Source: Niastella caeni
GTDB taxonomy: Bacteria > Bacteroidota > Bacteroidia > Chitinophagales > Chitinophagaceae
DNA: 64,000 nucleotides
Assembly: GCF_004834005.1 (NCBI RefSeq)
Contig: NZ_STFF01000001.1
Location: 1,301,347-1,365,346, forward strand
Direction: 5' to 3'
Positions 52,527-61,087 of this stretch are shown one piece after another. How positions within the stretch are numbered: the first letter of the stretch is position 1; every line of letters begins with the position of its first letter. Position numbers and translations under genes: made by a program. The notes under the pieces were generated by a model, which was not told the origin of the DNA, searched no databases, and saw nothing but the letters and a program-made list of their open reading frames with translations.

Positions 52527-53567
52527 TTAGTATTGCTTCGCAAGATTGTATAAACGATTCTTGAATTTTAAAAACAATGTCGAGGGTATCACTATGGATA
52601 CAAAAGAGGTAGCCGAATATTCCATTAACAGGAATACTTGTTTAAAGATATTTAAGGATGTAAAATGATTCACGCGATAAGGAAACATACCTACAACAAT
52701 GCCAATAGCCGCCGGAAAAGCTTTATTGCTTTTATAATCCAGCACCCAATTGGGTACAGTGAACAGGTAAATTCTTTTAAATATCTTAAACAGGACTTTC
52801 TTATCAGGAATGCCGGCATCCCGAAAAGCCGAAAGAATAACATTTATCACAGAAGGCAAGCCGCCGTGAATAATATAAAAATCCTTCCATTTTCGTGGTA
52901 ATTTATCTTTATAAGAGTTTCGATGTTCCGATTTCCCTGCAAGAATGTCTTTTAGTACAATAGGTTCTTTAATAGAAAACAGCCTCATCCCAGATGAAAT
53001 CATTACTACAGCCAGGTACATTTGTACAAAAATGCTCCCATCGTGTTTATTGGTATTGAACCTGTCGAAAGCATCTTTTTTATAAACAAGGCCGGCAACA
53101 AAGCTGAAGCAGCTATAATGATGCAAAGCCACCTCATATCCTTCACCAATAATACCAGATGCTGCAGCTCTGCCATATACATTATCGGGGCTTGATTCCT
53201 CTACCATATTACAAAATCCTACTTCCGGATAATTGTTCATTTTAAGAAACTCAACCAGCATTTGCAAGCTGTCGGGTGTGTTTAACGAGTCGTCGTTTCC
53301 TAAAATGAAACAATAATCACCAGTGGCCAGCTCCATTGAACGGCGCAGATTGGCATCATACCCTATATTGGTTGTATTACGTGAATAAATAACCTTAAAT
53401 GGGTATGAAGGAATAAGGGCTTTGATTTGCTTTTCCGTATCATCGGTGGAGCAATCGTCACTGATCACTATTTCAATATTCCTGAAAGTTTGGAGCCTGA
53501 TCCTTTCAAGGGATTTTAATAAAAAAGCGATACGGTTATACTGAGGTATACAAAGCGATATCTTCAT
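52527..53567 (-). CDS. Family 2 glycosyltransferase
   Basis: A 346-residue GT-A transferase. The catalytic domain begins KISLCIPQYNRIAFLLKSLE, has VISDDCSTDDTEK and the metal-binding LGNDDS in CFILGNDDSLNTPDSL. A C-terminal extension (~200-346) lacks clear membrane helices but is moderately hydrophobic (FPYRVNHFTSLNIFKQVFLL). It lies between the CgeB-like and FkbM-type genes, with which it forms a tight sub-block. The donor is not known. Confidence 0.92.
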   Translation of the reverse strand: MKISLCIPQYNRIAFLLKSLERIRLQTFRNIEIVISDDCSTDDTEKQIKALIPSYPFKVIYSRNTTNIGYDANLRRSMELATGDYCFILGNDDSLNTPDSLQMLVEFLKMNNYPEVGFCNMVEESSPDNVYGRAAASGIIGEGYEVALHHYSCFSFVAGLVYKKDAFDRFNTNKHDGSIFVQMYLAVVMISSGMRLFSIKEPIVLKDILAGKSEHRNSYKDKLPRKWKDFYIIHGGLPSVINVILSAFRDAGIPDKKVLFKIFKRIYLFTVPNWVLDYKSNKAFPAAIGIVVGMFPYRVNHFTSLNIFKQVFLLMEYSATSFVSIVIPSTLFLKFKNRLYNLAKQY

Positions 53568-53581
53568 AAGAAATTACCTGT

Positions 53582-54412
53582 TTAGCGCTGTCCGAACTTT
53601 TTACGCTGAAATTGGTCTGGTGTCCAGTTCGAATAAAGGTGAAGCTTGCTTGCCGGTATTCCAATTACTGTTCCGTAAATACCATTTTTATCTGTATAAT
53701 CTGCTTGTAAGTTTGTTACGGGTGCATCATCACCCACCCTGTAAACTTTATAATTTATGAGAGATAAAGCCTTTCCAATAGCTTTGTCCTCTTCAGATGT
53801 ATGACTTTCGAGTAGCAAAATTGGCTCATTTTTTTTAATACAATTCTCCATTCCCTGCAAAGCATACACCCCTCCTCCTTCAATATCCATTTTAATAAAA
53901 TCCGGATACCTTCCTAATTGTTCGTAAAAACTATCTAACGTTACAGCCGGTACTTCTACACAACCGTTTTTATCTTTTGCCCAGTTCATATCTAATGAAG
54001 CCATATAGTGGGTATGGCTAAGAAACATCGTAACTGAGCCGTTTGCGTTGCTTACTGCCTTGTTAACCGGAGTTACATTCTCCAGCTTATTCAGGCTAAT
54101 AGTATCTTTTAAAATATTGTATGTGTTCGGAATTGGTTCAAAAGAATGGACCATGCCTGATGCTTTCACTTTTTTACTCAAAAATCTTGTAAAATATCCT
54201 ACGTTAGCTCCTATATCGGCTACTGCCATTCCTTCCTTAAGGAAAATATCAAAGACTTCAAATGTATTAGGTTCATGAAATCCCAGCAACATATCCACGT
54301 TGAGATCATCACTGTATCGCAATCTCATTCCTTTATTTTTTCCAAATCGAATTACATTAATTTTTTGTGTTTTTAAAAGGAGTTTTACCCCCCGGCCCAA
54401 TAAGGATGCCAT
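53582..54412 (-). CDS. FkbM-family methyltransferase
   Basis: A 276-residue SAM-dependent methyltransferase of the FkbM type. SAM-binding motif I is EGMAVADIGANVGYFTRFLS, followed by VHSFEPIPNTYNIL, VTPVNKAVSNANGSVTMF and the FkbM signature DFIKMDIEGGGVYALQGM. FkbM enzymes O-methylate sugars or polyketides. In this cluster a sugar of the repeat unit is the probable substrate, which also could cap chain growth if it acts on the terminal residue. Spacing to the next gene is 14 bp. Confidence 0.92.
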   Translation of the reverse strand: MASLLGRGVKLLLKTQKINVIRFGKNKGMRLRYSDDLNVDMLLGFHEPNTFEVFDIFLKEGMAVADIGANVGYFTRFLSKKVKASGMVHSFEPIPNTYNILKDTISLNKLENVTPVNKAVSNANGSVTMFLSHTHYMASLDMNWAKDKNGCVEVPAVTLDSFYEQLGRYPDFIKMDIEGGGVYALQGMENCIKKNEPILLLESHTSEEDKAIGKALSLINYKVYRVGDDAPVTNLQADYTDKNGIYGTVIGIPASKLHLYSNWTPDQFQRKKFGQR

Positions 54413-54480
54413 ACAATTTTAGTTTTGAGGTTAAAGAATTTCGGTTATTACCAGAAAATAATAACCTATAGGTCAGGTTT

Positions 54481-55635
54481 CTACGATTTCGCTTTACTTA
54501 TTGATCCTATATGATTTGCAATGGTCGAAATATGTTTATCATACATGTTCGTTCGTGCAAATGCAATTCGTTTCTTTTGTAAAGAAATGTCGTTATATGT
54601 TTCAAGGTTCCGAATGACTTTATTGAATAAAACCGGTAATTGATCATTGTTATTCCTTTCCGGGATCATCTGTACATAATCGGGATAATCTTTAAAGGTT
54701 GTTACATTATTAGAGATAATTACTTTGCCAGTGGCCATATATTCCATGATCTTATGGTAATTAGTACCCCGGCTTTGATCTTTATTTACATCGTAACAAA
54801 TCAGAAAAGCATCCATCCTGTGCAATTCCATCGCTAGCTTTTCTGTTTTGGCTGTTCCATGTAAAATTACATTGGGCATACTTTTTAGCGTATCGATAAA
54901 TGCTATTCCCGATAATTCTGTATCACCTCCAATGTTTGATTGCTTCACTTCATAACTACCCCAACATTCAAAAACTATCTGCGGGTTCTGTTGTATAATG
55001 GTCAATAAAATGTTTCTGTCTATATCTTTCCTGAGTAAGTTACCTGACAAACCTACTTTAACCGGATCGTTTTTAACAACCATTCCATTTTCCCTGAAAA
55101 ACAATGGGCTTACCCCGTGATGTACAAAAAATGAGGGAAGATTGCAGAACTTGTATTTATTTAATATTTCATTGGTTACAGAAAAAATAATATCTGCGCC
55201 CGCTGCCGCCTTCAGTGCTGCTGGCTGTAAAGGCTCATCAACAGGATGAAAAACTTTTATACTGCTTTTATCGAAAAAATCAAGCGGGTATAAATGAAGC
55301 AGGTCGAATGACCAAACTATATCAACCGGCGCTGGCATGCTACGTAATATTTTTCGTATATGCCCTCTCATGAAAAAGTGAAACAGGCTGATCGCATGAA
55401 AACGTAACCTGAAAGGAAAGGCCAGTTGATGCTCTATAAAAAACAGGTTTTCGTGTACTCCTGAATTTCTTATTTGTATTTTTTTGCTGCCAGCCAAAAC
55501 AGAAGGCGGATTCAGAAAATATACCGTATTGCCTGCCTTCGCCAGCTCAACAGCATAGTGATGCTTCGACAAAAACATAGCCCCCCAACCTTCAGGAGAC
55601 AAAATCAGTATAGTTTTATTTTCCAGTTTGTACAT
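54481..55635 (-). CDS. Glycosyltransferase (GT-B, family 4-like)
   Basis: A 384-residue transferase. It begins TILILSPEGWGAMFLSKHHY and continues GNTVYFLNPPSV, the opening seen in TuaH-like enzymes. The C-terminal half has PVKVGLSGNLLRKDIDRNIL, FLICYDVNKDQSRGTNYHKI and MEYMATGKVIISNNVTTFKD, the donor site region. Its ATG overlaps the DegT-like gene's stop by one base (TAATG), so expression is coupled. It probably adds a sugar, possibly the diacetamido-uronic sugar made by its upstream neighbours; that is inference. Confidence 0.85.
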   Translation of the reverse strand: MYKLENKTILILSPEGWGAMFLSKHHYAVELAKAGNTVYFLNPPSVLAGSKKIQIRNSGVHENLFFIEHQLAFPFRLRFHAISLFHFFMRGHIRKILRSMPAPVDIVWSFDLLHLYPLDFFDKSSIKVFHPVDEPLQPAALKAAAGADIIFSVTNEILNKYKFCNLPSFFVHHGVSPLFFRENGMVVKNDPVKVGLSGNLLRKDIDRNILLTIIQQNPQIVFECWGSYEVKQSNIGGDTELSGIAFIDTLKSMPNVILHGTAKTEKLAMELHRMDAFLICYDVNKDQSRGTNYHKIMEYMATGKVIISNNVTTFKDYPDYVQMIPERNNNDQLPVLFNKVIRNLETYNDISLQKKRIAFARTNMYDKHISTIANHIGSISKAKS

Positions 55636-56750
55636 TACTTCTTTTTTGCCGAATAAAACTCATTTATACTACCGGCAATATATTTAATACTGTCTTCGCT
55701 TAGCTCAGGGTACATCGGTAAGGATAATATTTGCTCCTGATACGCAGTTGCAACCGGGAAATCGGCTTTGGTGTAACCCAGATACTTATAGGCTGGCAAA
55801 TTAGGTAATGCAGTAGGATAATGAATGGTACATTCTATACCCCTGCTTTTTAAGAATTCCATTAAAGCATCTCTTTGTTGAGCCCTGATAACATATAAAT
55901 GGTAAGAATGCTTGGCGTTTGGCCGAACAGCCGGTAATACTATCTGATCTATACCTGCCAGGTATTTTGAATACAATCCGGCATTACAAATCCTTTTTTC
56001 TGTCCATTCAATTATATAAGGCAGTTTGGATGTAAGAATAGCAGCCTGCAGACCATCCAGACGGCTGTTAATACCTTCAATAAGATGATGATGTTTTTTC
56101 AAGGCGCCATGATTGGCCAGCATTCGGCATTTTTCGGCCAATTGATCGTCATTGGTTATAATGCATCCTGCATCGCCATATGCGCCTAAATTCTTGCCGG
56201 GATAAAAACTAAATGAACCAGCTATTCCAAACAAACCGGCCCTGTTGTTTTTATATTCTGAAAAATGCGACTGGGCACAATCTTCAATCAAATAAATTCC
56301 TTTTTGCTGGCAGATCGATTGAATGGCATCAATTGCACACATTTGTCCCTGCAGATGTACAACGATCACTGCCTTAGTGTTGGGGGTAATCTTACTTTCA
56401 AGTTGTGTTTCATCCATACTGTAATACTCTGGATGAATATCAACAAACACAGGGCGGGCGCCGGTTTGACTTATAGTTTCAGAACTGGATATCCAACTGT
56501 TGGCAACAGTTATCACTTCGTCACCAGTTCCAATACCCAATACTTTCATAAGGATGTATAAGGAATCAGTTCCATTGGCGCAGCTTATTACATGTTTTAC
56601 GCCATATAGTGACGCAAACTGCTGCTCAAATTCCTTAACATATTTTCCCCCTATAAAGGCTGATTCTTCAATAACCGATTGAATAGCATCATCTATATTC
56701 TTTTTGATGCTATGATATTGCGCTTTAAGATCTACAAATGGAACTTGCAT
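55635..56750 (-). CDS. DegT/DnrJ/EryC1/StrS sugar aminotransferase (WbpE-like)
   Basis: A 371-residue PLP-dependent aminotransferase. The PLP lysine is K186 in SFSFYPGKNLGAYGDAG, preceded by LIEDCAQSHFSEYK, and ANGTDSLYILMKVLGIGTGD carries the phosphate-binding part. In the WbpE/WlbC role it adds an amino group at C3 of UDP-3-keto-GlcNAcA, the step after the WbpB/WlbA dehydrogenase and before the WbpD/WlbB acetyltransferase. Both partners are encoded next to it. The match to that pathway is strong from context, less so from sequence alone. Confidence 0.92.
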   Translation of the reverse strand: MQVPFVDLKAQYHSIKKNIDDAIQSVIEESAFIGGKYVKEFEQQFASLYGVKHVISCANGTDSLYILMKVLGIGTGDEVITVANSWISSSETISQTGARPVFVDIHPEYYSMDETQLESKITPNTKAVIVVHLQGQMCAIDAIQSICQQKGIYLIEDCAQSHFSEYKNNRAGLFGIAGSFSFYPGKNLGAYGDAGCIITNDDQLAEKCRMLANHGALKKHHHLIEGINSRLDGLQAAILTSKLPYIIEWTEKRICNAGLYSKYLAGIDQIVLPAVRPNAKHSYHLYVIRAQQRDALMEFLKSRGIECTIHYPTALPNLPAYKYLGYTKADFPVATAYQEQILSLPMYPELSEDSIKYIAGSINEFYSAKKK

Positions 56751-56767
56751 ATAATACGGTAAAGGAA

Positions 56768-57244
56768 TTATTCAGATGATGGTAATGTTCTTATCAGTCG
56801 TGCAGGATTACCTGCATAAATACCCGGTTTCGTAATATTTTTAGTAACCACTGCTCCGGCTCCTATAACAACATGATCACAAATGGTAACTGGTAGAATA
56901 GTAGCATTTGACCCAATTGATACATGGTTTGCGATTTGAGTAGACTTCCATTTGGTTTTATCGCCCATGGCAGGCCCACCCTCCGAAAACAGGTCATTGA
57001 TAAACATAACGCCATGCCCAACAAAACAATGGTCACCAATAGTTACCAGTTCGCAAATAAAAGTGTGCGATTGAATACGACAGTGATTGCCAATAGAGGT
57101 TTTGCGTTGGATCTCTACGAATGGTCCAATAAAAGTATGGTCGCCGATTTTGCAACCATACAGATTTACTGGTTCCATTACTGTTACCTCTTTTCCAAAA
57201 ACCACATCATCGGTAATTCCTATTTTTTTAAACTGAACACTCAT
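56768..57244 (-). CDS. Left-handed beta-helix acyltransferase (WbpD/WlbB-like or paralogue)
   Basis: A 158-residue hexapeptide enzyme: KIGDHTFIGPFVEIQRKTSI, GNHCRIQSHTFICELVTIGD, HCFVGHGVMFINDLFSEGGP and [20 protein letters not shown]. The MFINDLF segment and the GAGAVV turn match sugar N-acetyltransferases. It overlaps the following Gfo/Idh-type gene by 4 bp. A second, longer acyltransferase of this kind lies at 60486-61058, so the cluster holds two acyltransferase/dehydrogenase pairs. It probably N-acylates an amino sugar nucleotide. Confidence 0.88.
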   Translation of the reverse strand: MSVQFKKIGITDDVVFGKEVTVMEPVNLYGCKIGDHTFIGPFVEIQRKTSIGNHCRIQSHTFICELVTIGDHCFVGHGVMFINDLFSEGGPAMGDKTKWKSTQIANHVSIGSNATILPVTICDHVVIGAGAVVTKNITKPGIYAGNPARLIRTLPSSE

Positions 57245-58248
57245 ATAGATCGTACGGAAGAATAAATTTTATCTATTATTTCAACTGTTTTCAATCCTTC
57301 ATATCCATGGGTAGCAATAATACCTTTACCAGTTAATACGTCCACCACATTCTGATATACTTTATCATGATTAGACATAGAACCCTGGTATTGGCCATAG
57401 TTATTAGGCGGGTTACCCGGAGGTAAATCACTAATGGTGTAATTGGCGATATTCTGGTACTCCAATTCATTGAGGTATTGCCCGCCAATCTTAACAGTGC
57501 CTTTCTCAGCAAATATTGTCAGCGATCCCTCCATATTTTTCTGATGGGAGGTTACAGTATAATTTACAGTACCGACTACTCCATTATAAAATTTCAGGCT
57601 TACTACACCGGTATCTTCAAACTCAATGATCTCTTTGTGGCCAAAATTACCTGCATATCCCTGTGCCTCTTTTACATCACCAATGATCCAGTATAACAGG
57701 TCAATAAAATGGCTGAACTGGGTGAACAAAGTGCCACCGTCCATATCCTTTGTGCCTTTCCAGGAATCTTTATAATACTCGGCATTACGATTCCAGAAAC
57801 AGCTCAGTTGAACGCTGTATAATTTTCCCAGTTTTCCTTCTTCAATTATTTTTTTTATTGCAGCTACAGGCGGGTTAAACCGGTTTTGTTTTACAATAAA
57901 CAGACGCTTATTAGCCCGTTCGGCCGCATTGATCATTTCGCCACAATCCTGTACTGTTAAAGCCATTGGCTTTTCACATAATACATGAAAACCGGCATTT
58001 AATGCTTTTATGCTGTGAAATGCGTGCATTCCGTTGGGACTGCAAATAGCCACTACATCCAGATCCTTCGTTTTCAAAAGTTCATCCACATCCTGAAAAT
58101 GAACAGCACCGTACTGCTGCGCCAGCGCTTTTGCCTTTTCAGGAATTACATCACAAGTTGCTACCAGTTTACCTACCTTGTTAATATGTTCAGCATGCCG
58201 CTGCGCTATTCTACCACAGCCAATGATTGCAAATCGTATAGGGTGCAT
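57241..58248 (-). CDS. Gfo/Idh/MocA-type oxidoreductase (WlbA/WbpB-like), copy 1
   Basis: A 335-residue NAD-dependent enzyme: FAIIGCGRIAQRHAEHINKV, CSPNGMHAFHSIKALNAGFH, and VLCEKPMALTVQDCGEMI carrying the catalytic Lys of EKP. The later WNRNAEYYKDSWKGTKDMDG and [16 protein letters not shown] match the WlbA/WbpB group, which oxidises C3 of UDP-GlcNAcA. A paralogue with the same layout lies at 59458-60489. The two copies flank the amidotransferase, so they may serve two different sugar-nucleotide steps. It overlaps the acyltransferase gene by 4 bp. Confidence 0.9.
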   Translation of the reverse strand: MHPIRFAIIGCGRIAQRHAEHINKVGKLVATCDVIPEKAKALAQQYGAVHFQDVDELLKTKDLDVVAICSPNGMHAFHSIKALNAGFHVLCEKPMALTVQDCGEMINAAERANKRLFIVKQNRFNPPVAAIKKIIEEGKLGKLYSVQLSCFWNRNAEYYKDSWKGTKDMDGGTLFTQFSHFIDLLYWIIGDVKEAQGYAGNFGHKEIIEFEDTGVVSLKFYNGVVGTVNYTVTSHQKNMEGSLTIFAEKGTVKIGGQYLNELEYQNIANYTISDLPPGNPPNNYGQYQGSMSNHDKVYQNVVDVLTGKGIIATHGYEGLKTVEIIDKIYSSVRSI

Positions 58249-58273
58249 ATATATAAAGTGCGATTAAAGGATA

Positions 58274-59458
58274 TTATTTTGGTTTAAGTATTCTTCTAAT
58301 AGGTGCAGTTCTTTCCAGTAAAGTCAGATATTGCTGTTTCCACCCCAGGTCACTTTTAAATACCTGATGAGGTTGGGGTGGCATTTTCATCATTTCATCA
58401 AACTGTTGCTGTGTAAGCTGGAACTTTTTGATTACATACGACATATCCTCTGCCAGTTCATCCTCTTTGTATAATGGCAACTGAAGCTCTTGCATGGCTT
58501 CCTCTTTCGTTATCTGACCTGAAAAAATAAGGTTTGAAAGGTGTGATTTTCTTTTGTCGATACTGAATTTTACCGGTAGTATATAAGCCTGGTAAAATTT
58601 GGTAAAGATTGATTCATAATGTTTACCCCCATAATCTCTCCAATTGAGCTCACTGGCTATTATCTTTTTGACCTCCTTTTTATTATAATCCATATAATTC
58701 AAAACGGAAATCAGTTGCAGACGCAATACTGCATTAAAATAAATAAACTTCCAGAAGGGAAGTGTTGGAAAAGTTTTGATCTTTCGCTTCCCAAAACGGT
58801 TATGGATATCCTTAAGATTACGAAAATCCATCTTTGAATACAACCACGACCGCGGCATGGTATGCTCTGTTACCACATTGGTTCCGCTTAGGATGTAAGG
58901 AATATTATACTGGCGCGACAGCTTGTACATAGTAGAAAAAATAGCATGGTCAGATACCACTTCTATATCAACAACCGAAGCACGCAGGTAAGCCAACTGA
59001 ATATCCTTAAACTCGTCCCAGTCTACTACAAGTGTATACAAATCGATATTAAGCTTCTTAATGATATTTTCAATATTGCTTACTGCCAGTTCGGAGTTCC
59101 ATCCATTATCAAGGTGAACGGCCAAAGGATTCAGATCATATTTCCTTGTAAGGTAAGCAACATAGCTACTATCTACTCCACCACTTAAACCAATAATACA
59201 GTTATATTTCTTGCCTTTTCCATCCTCTTTAATTTTTTTTACAAGGCGATCCAACTCTTCTTCTCTCTGACCTGGTTTGGGTAGCTTTGCAGCCGCTTCC
59301 TTGTAATCATAATAATAATTACAAATACCATTTTCATCAAAACTGATATCAGGATCGGCAATGGTATCCATTACACTCAATGCACATTGCTGATAAGGTT
59401 TTCCAAAATTAATGGCAGTATCCCTTTTTAATTTTTCTTCATCGTATCTCTGCATCAT
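58274..59458 (-). CDS. N-acetyl sugar amidotransferase (WbpG/PseA-like)
   Basis: A 394-residue PP-loop ATPase-type enzyme. An early Cys and acidic segments precede YNCIIGLSGGVDSSYVAYLT, the adenylation loop, followed by LAVHLDNGWNSELAVSNIEN and YILSGTNVVTEHTMPRSW. This is the WbpG/PseA family that turns an N-acetyl group into an acetamidino group on sugars such as ManNAc3NAcA, usually taking ammonia from a HisH/HisF-like pair. No such pair is encoded in this window. It overlaps the following Gfo/Idh gene by one base. Confidence 0.92.
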   Translation of the reverse strand: MMQRYDEEKLKRDTAINFGKPYQQCALSVMDTIADPDISFDENGICNYYYDYKEAAAKLPKPGQREEELDRLVKKIKEDGKGKKYNCIIGLSGGVDSSYVAYLTRKYDLNPLAVHLDNGWNSELAVSNIENIIKKLNIDLYTLVVDWDEFKDIQLAYLRASVVDIEVVSDHAIFSTMYKLSRQYNIPYILSGTNVVTEHTMPRSWLYSKMDFRNLKDIHNRFGKRKIKTFPTLPFWKFIYFNAVLRLQLISVLNYMDYNKKEVKKIIASELNWRDYGGKHYESIFTKFYQAYILPVKFSIDKRKSHLSNLIFSGQITKEEAMQELQLPLYKEDELAEDMSYVIKKFQLTQQQFDEMMKMPPQPHQVFKSDLGWKQQYLTLLERTAPIRRILKPK

Positions 59459-60489
59459 TACAATTTTAATGGTTTGCAGGCATAAATTTTTTCAATGATC
59501 TCTATCACTTTTAATCCTTCCAATGCATTCGTAGTGATGGGAGACCTGCCTTTCAATACTTCTACAACATTTTCAAAAATAAAGTGGTGGTTGGCAGCGG
59601 ATCCTTTATAAGGACCATAGTCATTTGGCGGATTGGAAGGCGGTAATTCAGGCATGGTGTAATCTTTTATATTACATACCTCTACTTCATTCATATATTG
59701 ACCACCTACTTTTACGGTTCCATTTTCAGCAATGATAGTAATGCTGCTTTCCAGGTTTACATTCCAGGAAGAAGTGGAATAGTTAATACTACCCATGCCA
59801 CCATTCACAAAATCGAAATTCACAAAACCCGAATCCTCAAAATCGATCATTGATTCATGATTAAAATTGCGGAACCGGCCCTGAATATTACTAATGTCGC
59901 CAAACAGCCAAAACATGATGTCGATAAAGTGCGAGAACTGCGTATACAGGGTACCGCCATCCAGTTCTTTGGTACCATGCCAATTGCCCTTTGTATAATA
60001 CCTGGCATCACGATTCCAGTAACAGTTGATCTGCACCATATATATTTTCCCCAACAAATTGCGGCGCAACACATCTTTCAACCAAACCGAAGGGGGTGAA
60101 TACCTGTTTTGCATTACACAAAAAACCTGTTTGTGCTGATGCAGGGCTTCGTAAATAATATGTTCACAACCTGCTTTTGTAAGTGCCATCGGCTTTTCAA
60201 CCACCACATTTTTGCCAGCCTTTAACCCCTTCAGGCTATGCTCTTCATGCAACCCGTTTGGCGTAGCTATACAAAGAACATCAAAAGCAATGTCCGATGC
60301 CAACATGGTATCGAGGTTGTTAAAAAACTGAACATTATAATTGCATACACCTGCTTCTTCTTTACTTCGGGTATCGCACAAAGCAACCAGTTCACATTCG
60401 CTATTATTCGCTATCATGGCAGCATGTCGCTTTCCAATATGTCCGCAACCTACTACCGCAAATTTGATCTTACCATTATTGTTATTCAT
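59458..60489 (-). CDS. Gfo/Idh/MocA-type oxidoreductase (WlbA/WbpB-like), copy 2
   Basis: A 343-residue enzyme with [58 protein letters not shown] and the WlbA-like [20 protein letters not shown] plus [20 protein letters not shown]. It probably makes UDP-3-keto-GlcNAcA with alpha-ketoglutarate or NAD recycling, as in the WlbA group. It overlaps the 190-residue acyltransferase by 4 bp; this pair looks like the canonical WbpB-WbpD set. The upstream UDP-GlcNAc 6-dehydrogenase (WbpA) that would make its substrate is not in the window. Confidence 0.92.
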   Translation of the reverse strand: MNNNNGKIKFAVVGCGHIGKRHAAMIANNSECELVALCDTRSKEEAGVCNYNVQFFNNLDTMLASDIAFDVLCIATPNGLHEEHSLKGLKAGKNVVVEKPMALTKAGCEHIIYEALHQHKQVFCVMQNRYSPPSVWLKDVLRRNLLGKIYMVQINCYWNRDARYYTKGNWHGTKELDGGTLYTQFSHFIDIMFWLFGDISNIQGRFRNFNHESMIDFEDSGFVNFDFVNGGMGSINYSTSSWNVNLESSITIIAENGTVKVGGQYMNEVEVCNIKDYTMPELPPSNPPNDYGPYKGSAANHHFIFENVVEVLKGRSPITTNALEGLKVIEIIEKIYACKPLKL

Positions 60490-61058
60490 GCCTGTTTACT
60501 TACCGTGTTATTATTTAGGATATATTTTTGATCACTTTCAGGGCAAACCGCTACTCCCGTATCATCAAAGTTTAACCGATGTCCATATTCACTCACCCAA
60601 CCTATCTGCCTAGCAGGATTACCTACTATCAGGGCATACGCAGGAATAGTTTTGGTGACCACAGCGCCTGCTCCAATTAAAGCATATTCCCCTATTTCAT
60701 TGCCACAAATAATTGTTGCGTTTGCGCCTATACTAGCCCCTCTTTTCACCAATGTTGGTTTATACTGATCTTTCCTTGCGATTGCACTTCTTGGATTTAT
60801 CACATTTGTAAATACCATAGAGGGTCCAAGAAATACATCGTCCTCACAAATAACACCAGTATAAATGGAAACATTGTTCTGCACTTTCACATTATTACCC
60901 AGCTTTACTCCAGGCGAAACCACAACGTTCTGCCCAAGGTTACACTGCTGGCCAATTGTACAATCAGGCATAATATGACAAAAATGCCAGATCCTGGTAG
61001 CTTCCCCTATCTGACAACCTTCATCAATTACGGCAGTAGGATGTGCAAAATAACTCAT
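60486..61058 (-). CDS. UDP-3-amino-sugar-uronate N-acetyltransferase (WbpD/WlbB-like)
   Basis: A 190-residue left-handed beta-helix acetyltransferase: [60 protein letters not shown] and [20 protein letters not shown]. The ending [15 protein letters not shown] followed by VCPESDQKY is diagnostic of the WbpD/WlbB group, which N-acetylates the 3-amino group of UDP-GlcNAc3NA to give UDP-GlcNAc3NAcA. Its partners, the WlbA-like dehydrogenase and DegT-type aminotransferase, follow in the operon. Confidence 0.93.
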   Translation of the reverse strand: MSYFAHPTAVIDEGCQIGEATRIWHFCHIMPDCTIGQQCNLGQNVVVSPGVKLGNNVKVQNNVSIYTGVICEDDVFLGPSMVFTNVINPRSAIARKDQYKPTLVKRGASIGANATIICGNEIGEYALIGAGAVVTKTIPAYALIVGNPARQIGWVSEYGHRLNFDDTGVAVCPESDQKYILNNNTVSKQA

Positions 61059-61087
61059 ACAAGCTCTTTATGATATTTTTTTGATAT

